Below, piece by piece: positions 14,757 to 18,674 of a stretch of 18,674 nucleotides of DNA. The stretch is from Chloroflexota bacterium (lineage in GTDB: Bacteria; Chloroflexota; Limnocylindria; QHBO01), in NCBI GenBank assembly GCA_005880165.1, contig VBJP01000023.1, positions 1-18,674 of the forward strand, read 5' to 3'. A program made the position numbers and the translations under genes. The notes under the pieces were generated by a model. It did no database searches. It worked only from the letters and a program-made list of their open reading frames with translations, and was not told where the DNA came from. Positions within the stretch are counted from its first letter, which is position 1, and each line of letters starts with the position of its first letter.

Positions 14757-14956
14757 GCGATGGTCGTTGCCTCCAGGTGTCGACCCCGAACGAAACAGAG
14801 TGGCTCCCTTACGCGGCCGCTGGAAGCACGAATGCCCCCTCAGAAGGATGATTTCAGGTCCAAATTGGAGTGGGTGGGACCGGTCGCGGGTGCGGGAAAC
14901 CCTGTGCCGGAGCCTAGTACCTTGGTTCTTGGGCGTCAATCAAAGGTCCCGGCACT

Positions 14957-14972
14957 GTTGACGACTGTCAAC
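14957..14972. promoter_or_regulatory. 16-base inverted repeat, operator-like
   Basis: GTTGAC-GACT-GTCAAC is a perfect repeat of six pairs around four bases, in the 280-base gap between the divergent GtrA fusion and the small zinc-ribbon-like ORF. It contains TTGACG, which could be a -35 element, although no good -10 sits 17 bases on. Confidence 0.4.
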
Positions 14973-14978
14973 GGATGT

Positions 14979-15001
14979 GGTTACTTTGCCGACCGGTAAC
15001 C
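14979..15001. promoter_or_regulatory. Second inverted repeat in the same intergenic region
   Basis: GGTTAC (14979-14984) pairs with GTAACC (14996-15001) around 11 bases. It begins six bases after the repeat at 14957-14972, and the area to about 15030 is the most AT-rich in this gap, as expected for a control region. No protein can be assigned. Confidence 0.3.
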
Positions 15002-15036
15002 TGTTGATAACTCGCCAATAACGGGATTAGTTCACG

Positions 15037-15255
15037 ATGCGCGGCATGACCGGGCTCTGGCGGAGTCTCGCTAGGCAGTGGCGGAAACAGCCCCCGACCG
15101 AGGCGCAGTCACTCGCTGACCTGCCCTGCTCTGTCTGCGGAGCGAGCGCCAGCTCGTGGGAATCCGTGACGGTCATGAAGGCGACCGGCACCGTCATCGA
15201 AGGGCGCCCGGTTTGCGACCTCCACGCGGAATCACGTCGGCGAGCGACGGGCTGA
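15037..15255 (+). CDS. Small zinc-ribbon-like protein
   Basis: A 72-residue frame with two basic ends and a possible metal site: CSVC (Cys31, Cys34) and CDLH (Cys60, His63). The intervening residues SWESVTVMKATGTVIEGRPV could form the beta hairpin of a short zinc ribbon. The family is not recognised. ATG codons at 15037 and 15046 are both possible and neither has a clear ribosome-binding site. Its last 24 bases overlap the end of the glycosyltransferase on the opposite strand. The ordered cysteine pairs and an upstream region with inverted repeats favour a real gene, but a chance frame in GC-rich DNA is possible. Confidence 0.45.
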   Translation: MRGMTGLWRSLARQWRKQPPTEAQSLADLPCSVCGASASSWESVTVMKATGTVIEGRPVCDLHAESRRRATG

Positions 15256-15993
15256 CGCTTTCCTCCGGCCGATGGTCGATGCCCGGAGGCGAATCACCAT
15301 CAGCAGCGCCTCGAGGGCGATGGCGCCGCTCATCTTCGACGTTCCGGCAACGCGGTCGCGGAACGTGATCGGCACCTCAGTGATCCGTGCTCCTAAACGG
15401 TGCGCCAGCCAAGTCATCTCGACCTGGAAGCCGTACCCCTGGGCATAGCCTGATTCGAGATCAATGGCGGCGAGAGTTTCCCGGCGCCAGGCCTTGAATC
15501 CCCCGGTGAGGTCGTGGTACGGCAGGAGCAGGACACCCCGCGCGACAAGGCTTCCAGCGCGGGAGATGAGCCGACGGCGAAGGCTCCATCCCGGAGTGCT
15601 GCCCCCGGACACATAGCGGCTGCCCAGGACGAGCTGGTTGCCGGCGTCCAGCGCCTGGACGAGCCGAGGCAGGTCTTGGGGTGCATGGCTGAAGTCGCAG
15701 TCCATTTGAACGATCCGCATGCAGTCGGGGTGCCGCAGCGCCTCGACGAACCCAGCCCGATAGGCCGCTCCGAGGCCCGCCTTCTCCTCACGGTGCAGGA
15801 CGCTCACCCTCTGGTCGGCTGCGGCCAGCGCATCCGCCAGCATCCCCGTTCCGTCCGGCGAATTGTCGTCCACGATGAGGACCTGGCCGTCCGGCACGAC
15901 CTCCAGCACGGCATCGACGAACGCCGCAACGTTGTCGCGCTCGTTGTAGGTGGGCACAACGATCCATGTCCCGGTGACGGCGTTGTGCGCCAT
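15232..15993 (-). CDS. Polyprenyl-phosphate-mannose (DPM) synthase-like GT2 glycosyltransferase
   Basis: 253 residues from the ATG at 15993 (GGAG six bases upstream); a GTG at 16005 adds four. A GT-A fold family-2 enzyme: WIVVPTYNERDN near the N-terminus, VLIVDDNSPDGTG, GLGAAYRAGF, the DxD site in QMDCDFSH, LVLGSRYVSGG, DLTGGFKAWRR, GYGFQVEMTW and ITEVPITFRDRVAGTSKM. These are the signatures of polyprenol monophosphomannose synthases, which move mannose from GDP-mannose to a polyprenyl phosphate on the cytoplasmic face. No C-terminal membrane helices are present (DPM1-like); the tail is basic (GRRKASARR) and could touch the membrane. The variable DxD position is Cys rather than the usual Ala. 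It could supply donor for the GT39 enzyme, though glucose or another sugar is possible. It is the last gene of the minus-strand cluster. Confidence 0.9.
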   Translation of the reverse strand: MAHNAVTGTWIVVPTYNERDNVAAFVDAVLEVVPDGQVLIVDDNSPDGTGMLADALAAADQRVSVLHREEKAGLGAAYRAGFVEALRHPDCMRIVQMDCDFSHAPQDLPRLVQALDAGNQLVLGSRYVSGGSTPGWSLRRRLISRAGSLVARGVLLLPYHDLTGGFKAWRRETLAAIDLESGYAQGYGFQVEMTWLAHRLGARITEVPITFRDRVAGTSKMSGAIALEALLMVIRLRASTIGRRKASARRSPT

Positions 15994-16132
15994 CTCTGTC
16001 TCCACGGGCCTCCCCTTCGTGTGTCAGTGAGTAGTCGAACCGAGGCTCGAACGGTAGCCGCTGAAGTCAGGCAGTGGGAACAGGGTAGACAGGGAATGGT
16101 GACGGCCCGCACCACCAACTGGCGGGCTTGCG

Positions 16133-16498
16133 TCAACGACGATCGGTGTGGGTTGTCGGACCAAGCATCCGATCGATCTCAGCGAGCAGTTTCGAGCGCG
16201 CCCACATTGGTCCTAGGCCGCTCGCCCGCGCGGCCGCGTGGGCCTCAAGGTCTGTGTGGGCTCCCACCAGCACGACCCGAGGACGTTCAGCCACGGGCGC
16301 GGAGCCGCGCCACCGAACGAGGTCGCGGCCCCAAGCCGCACCTCGCGCAGTCCAGTCGACGATGACCAGATCGACGTCATCGGGCGAGGGCAGGTCTGCA
16401 GGCTCGTCTATCCGTAGGCAGGGGATGCGGTGTCGATCGGCAGCGTTGAGGATGCGCGTGGCGAAGAGGAGATCACGGGACATCGCCACGACGCTCAT
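16133..16498 (-). CDS. Receiver-like (CheY-fold) stand-alone protein
   Basis: 121 residues with the alternating pattern of a response-regulator receiver: beta-1 MSVVAMSRDLLFATRI (Asp9 in place of the usual acidic pair), beta-3 DLVIVDWT (Asp48 at the phospho-acceptor position), beta-4 RVVLVGAH and a final helix ARSKLLAEIDRML. There is no output domain. The lack of the acidic pair and the usual KP motif suggests a weak or non-phosphorylated receiver, perhaps a protein-interaction module. No histidine kinase is nearby. It starts 15 bases after the stop of the upstream gene on the same strand, which indicates one transcript; 139 bases separate its end from the DPM-synthase-like start. Confidence 0.65.
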   Translation of the reverse strand: MSVVAMSRDLLFATRILNAADRHRIPCLRIDEPADLPSPDDVDLVIVDWTARGAAWGRDLVRWRGSAPVAERPRVVLVGAHTDLEAHAAARASGLGPMWARSKLLAEIDRMLGPTTHTDRR

Positions 16499-16513
16499 TG
16501 GCGGCTCGATATG

Positions 16514-16957
16514 TCAGTGCATGGATCCGCCCGGGTTGGGAATGGCGATCCCATACGGGCCGTCGCCGCGACCTGGGTCAGCCGAGGAGGCGGGGATCGC
16601 GGACGGACCGGAACCGACGTTGCTTTGCGCGTTCGGGCGGTGGCCGTTTCCATCTCTGCCGTTGCCATCGATTACGTAGCGCGCGATGCGCAGCGGGTAG
16701 AGTCCGATCACGACCGGCGCGTGAACCTCGACGGAAAGCTCGAGCCCGATCTCGCCGCGACTCCACAGGTCCTGAATCTTGCTGGCCTCCCGCTCAGGGA
16801 GACCAACGAAAGCCGCGCGGCCGTCACGCTCCAGGCGGCACATGCAATCTGGATCGTCGATCCCGAAGCGCCTTCGGATCTCGGCCACCGGAACGTATGG
16901 CCGGGAGGTGATGAATCGACGAAGGCTTGAGGTGCTTGGACGCTTGGATGAGCTCAT
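16514..16957 (-). CDS. Conserved-looking hypothetical protein with Gly/Asn/Pro-rich tail
   Basis: 147 residues from the ATG at 16957. The frame is open to 17089, but the extra residues are Arg/Gly-rich and would overlap the next gene. The function is not recognised. Residues about 10-97 are dense and well ordered: RRFITSRPYVPVAEIRRRFG, a DDPDCMCRLERDGRAAFVGLPEREA stretch, then LWSRGEIGLELSVEVHAPVVIGLYPLRIARYV. The first part, with a helix, turn and helix near RRRFGIDDPD, could be a small DNA-binding or adaptor fold. Residues 98-147 are a flexible Gly/Asn/Ser/Pro tail. The position between a receiver-like and a thioredoxin-like gene in a same-strand cluster hints at a regulatory role. Confidence 0.6.
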   Translation of the reverse strand: MSSSKRPSTSSLRRFITSRPYVPVAEIRRRFGIDDPDCMCRLERDGRAAFVGLPEREASKIQDLWSRGEIGLELSVEVHAPVVIGLYPLRIARYVIDGNGRDGNGHRPNAQSNVGSGPSAIPASSADPGRGDGPYGIAIPNPGGSMH

Positions 16958-17064
16958 GAGATAGAGGAAGTCTAGTCCTGCTCCGGCGCGGGCGCGGCGC
17001 ACCCGTCGAACGCGGCAACCTCCGAAGAGGCCGCCCAGCACGAACGTCAGGTTGGCGGAATGGC

Positions 17065-17388
17065 CTACGGGAGGCGGCCGTGTCCCCACCCTCGCGCCCG
17101 CTCCACCGCCTCGCGAATGAGCCGCTTGTCCGGCACCCCGTCCGGGCTACCCGGATACATGCGCCTTCGAAGGCTGATCCCGTGAGCGCCGGTAGGATCG
17201 ATGTCGACCCCGTCGATGCGGATGGTCGGCGATCCGGCGAACCCCAGCAGCCTGGCGTCCGCAATCGACCCGACGGCGATCATCTGGATGGGTGTCTCGA
17301 AGGCGTCCTCGTTGAGCACCTCGACAAGATTCTGGCGTGCGGTCATGTACGTTGGATCCGCCTCGGTGTAGAGGAGCTCGACATGCAT
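17065..17388 (-). CDS. Thioredoxin-fold-like protein lacking cysteines
   Basis: 107 residues. The N-terminal strand VELLYTEADPTYMTAR lines up with thioredoxin-like proteins of the 'LLYTEGCPNY..A' type, and GFAGSPTIRIDGVDIDP carries the cis-Pro-type SPT motif followed by a conserved IDG-DIDP loop; the end YPGSPDGVPDKRLIREAV is also typical. The active-site cysteine is replaced (EADPTY) and the protein has no cysteine at all, so it cannot act as a thiol redox enzyme. A binding or structural role is likely. The ATG at 17388 is 10 bases after the stop of the upstream two-TM gene, implying a shared transcript. Confidence 0.65.
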   Translation of the reverse strand: MHVELLYTEADPTYMTARQNLVEVLNEDAFETPIQMIAVGSIADARLLGFAGSPTIRIDGVDIDPTGAHGISLRRRMYPGSPDGVPDKRLIREAVERARGWGHGRLP

Positions 17389-17398
17389 GGGACGCTCG

Positions 17399-17662
17399 CT
17401 AGCTCACCGTGAGATAGACGATTACGCACCCGATGGCGGCGACCAGCAGGATCCCCGAGATCAACAGACGGCGCCGCTCGCGCGGGGTCGGGCCAACCTC
17501 CGCGGACTGCGACGATCTCGACGCGCGGCCTCGCCAGGCGAGGTATCGCTCGGCGTTCAGATCGCCTGCCTGACGGGCCTGATACTCACGCCACGCCGGC
17601 CAGCCGATCATTCCACCAGAGACCCCGGCGATGACGGCCGCCAATAGCCATAGTGCCGTCAC
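17399..17662 (-). CDS. Small two-TM membrane protein
   Basis: 87 residues from the GTG at 17662. That start shares GTGA with the stop of the upstream phosphoesterase gene, a standard coupled junction. A longer frame from 17740 would overlap that gene by 82 bases and adds a non-membrane N-terminus, so it is disfavoured. Helix 1 is at the very N-terminus (TALWLLAAVIAGVSGGMIGW), then a charged cytoplasmic-looking loop (WREYQARQAGDLNAERYLAWRGRA...RERRR), then helix 2 (LLISGILLVAAIGCVIVYL). No family is recognised. Coupling to the lipoprotein phosphoesterase suggests a membrane partner, by inference only. Confidence 0.6.
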   Translation of the reverse strand: MTALWLLAAVIAGVSGGMIGWPAWREYQARQAGDLNAERYLAWRGRASRSSQSAEVGPTPRERRRLLISGILLVAAIGCVIVYLTVS

Positions 17663-18621
17663 GGCGAGGACGTCGGCGCGGGTGGAAACGACGGGAAGAA
17701 CTCGGACAGCTGGCTCGCCTGGCACGATTGCGCGAGGCACGGCAGGCCAAACCAGGACTCGATGGTCAGCAGCAGGGAGTAGTGGGTGTGCGGCTTGTGC
17801 GAGCGGTACCCGGCTTTCACGGTGTTCGCAATGATGAGGGTCAGGACGTGGTTGGGCGATCTCTGCTTGCCCTCATCCCAGGTGATGAAGAGCGGGGACC
17901 CAGCCTTCCATGCCGACGTCTCCAGGATGCGCGGCACGAATCGTTTCAAAAACGTGTCGCCTTCGAGGGTCGTCCCATCGTGCATGTCGTTCTGGAGGTT
18001 TGGGACGATGAACTCGAAGTTGGCCGCCATAGGATCAAACGTGGTGAGGTCCTGGATGTTCGCGCAGCGCGTGGGCGAGCCACTGATGTCGGTGAAACTG
18101 ATGGCGGGCTCGTGCTTGCGCGCATACGTTCCGGGACCGTCCGGACCCCCACGGGCCGACTCACCGGTAAAGCACGCGCCGGGGACGTTCTGGGCGTACA
18201 CCTTCCAGGTCAGTCCCGCCGCCTCCAGCTGGTCTGCGAGGTTTCGAGCGCCGAGGTTGACCGTCTGGTTGCCGGTCACGCCATGCAGATCGCCGGAGAA
18301 CAGAGCGATGTAGTTCGGCTGGGAGGAGTGCACCAGGGCGCGGTAGTTCAGCGATGACGCGTATTGCTGCATGAGCCTATTGAGGTATGGGGCGTCCGCA
18401 TTCCCCACAATCTCGGTGTCGGATCGGTTCTCCATCATGATCAGCCAGGCGCGAGCACCTGCCTCCCCGGTTCGGGACGCCAGAGGCGGGCTGGTGACCG
18501 AGATGGGTGCTCCGCATCCCTGCAGCCAGGCTCCCGCCACCAGGAGGATGGCCGCGCGACGCCAGGCGGGTGCGCGGCCACGCCGGGACTCCCGGCGCTC
18601 TGGGAGTCCCCCAGGTTTCAC
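17659..18621 (-). CDS. PF04185-type phosphoesterase lipoprotein (acid phosphatase / phospholipase-C-like)
   Basis: 320 residues from a GTG at 18621. A strongly basic N-region (RRESRRGRAPAWRR) precedes a hydrophobic stretch ending in the lipobox LQGC, with Cys36 as the lipidation site, so the enzyme is anchored outside. Motifs of the AcpA/phospholipase-C-like phosphoesterase family follow: MMENRSDTEIVGN with Glu64/Asn65, the nucleophile region HSSQPNYIALFSGD (about 98-111), NLQNDMHDG (Asp212, His214), FITWDEG (Asp249, Glu250) and KPHTHYSLLLTIESWFGL. The tail has a CLAQSC pair and a Pro/Ser end. Expected to cleave phosphomonoesters or phospholipid head groups; the substrate cannot be read from sequence. 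The stop overlaps the next start (GTGA). A paralogue's end is at the left edge of the window. No ribosome-binding site is clear for this start. Confidence 0.88.
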   Translation of the reverse strand: MKPGGLPERRESRRGRAPAWRRAAILLVAGAWLQGCGAPISVTSPPLASRTGEAGARAWLIMMENRSDTEIVGNADAPYLNRLMQQYASSLNYRALVHSSQPNYIALFSGDLHGVTGNQTVNLGARNLADQLEAAGLTWKVYAQNVPGACFTGESARGGPDGPGTYARKHEPAISFTDISGSPTRCANIQDLTTFDPMAANFEFIVPNLQNDMHDGTTLEGDTFLKRFVPRILETSAWKAGSPLFITWDEGKQRSPNHVLTLIIANTVKAGYRSHKPHTHYSLLLTIESWFGLPCLAQSCQASQLSEFFPSFPPAPTSSP

Positions 18622-18674
18622 ACGGACCGCGGCTTGGGCGCTGAGGGTTCGCCTGCGGCAGCCGCATCGAGCAG
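18622..18674. other. Right-edge sequence
   Basis: The last 53 bases lie upstream of the phosphoesterase start. No promoter or reading frame can be supported in so short a stretch. Confidence 0.4.

Noticed and set aside
14757..14939. 61-codon N-terminal extension of the GtrA fusion
   Set aside because: Arg/Gly-rich and unlike GtrA N-termini; the ATG at 14756 starts right before TM1.

Overview
The window is G+C-rich DNA with GTG and ATG starts, tightly packed genes and many secreted or lipid-anchored proteins. There is no rRNA, tRNA, CRISPR array or transposase to place it. Gene content (GT39 glycosyltransferase with an Ig-like tail, GtrA, HPr-kinase-like domains, several secreted calcineurin-like phosphatases, a small receiver-like protein in a cluster of short conserved genes) fits a soil or freshwater Chloroflexota bacterium such as a Limnocylindria-like lineage. 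A high-GC actinomycete is the main alternative. This placement is inference.

Layout. The first 62 bases are the 3' end of a plus-strand PF04185-type phosphoesterase. A minus-strand beta-propeller lipoprotein (112-1194) follows, then a 373-base divergent intergenic region with a good promoter candidate. This leads into a plus-strand set: a large bitopic protein with a degenerate HPr-kinase-like domain (1568-4093), a GT39-type membrane glycosyltransferase (4107-5936) and a small secreted OB/Ig-like protein (5933-6766); the last two overlap by ATGA. Next comes a phosphatase region: a minus-strand metallophosphoesterase (6805-8142), a plus-strand secreted beta-propeller (8312-9505), a second metallophosphoesterase (9586-10503) and a 775-residue multidomain purple-acid-phosphatase-like protein (10585-12912). 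A GtrA domain fused to an intact HPr-kinase-like domain follows (13116-14756, minus). After a 280-base intergenic region with inverted repeats there is a small zinc-ribbon-like ORF (15037-15255, plus). The right end is a minus-strand cluster read from right to left: PF04185 phosphoesterase lipoprotein, small two-TM protein, cysteine-free thioredoxin-like protein, hypothetical protein, receiver-like protein and dolichol-phosphate-mannose-synthase-like glycosyltransferase.

How it may work together (inference). A DPM-synthase-like enzyme can make a polyprenyl-phosphate sugar, GtrA-type domains are associated with moving such lipids across the membrane, and GT39 enzymes use them outside. Around these sit at least five secreted or anchored phosphoesterases and two propeller proteins. 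The unusual element is a pair of homologous HPr-kinase-like proteins: one with intact nucleotide-binding motifs fused to GtrA, and one with those motifs destroyed, joined through a duplicated Lys/Arg/Ser/Ala-rich linker and one TM helix to an extracytoplasmic lectin-like domain beside the GT39 gene. An active kinase / pseudokinase pair tied to lipid-linked sugar export is the best candidate here for an undescribed system.
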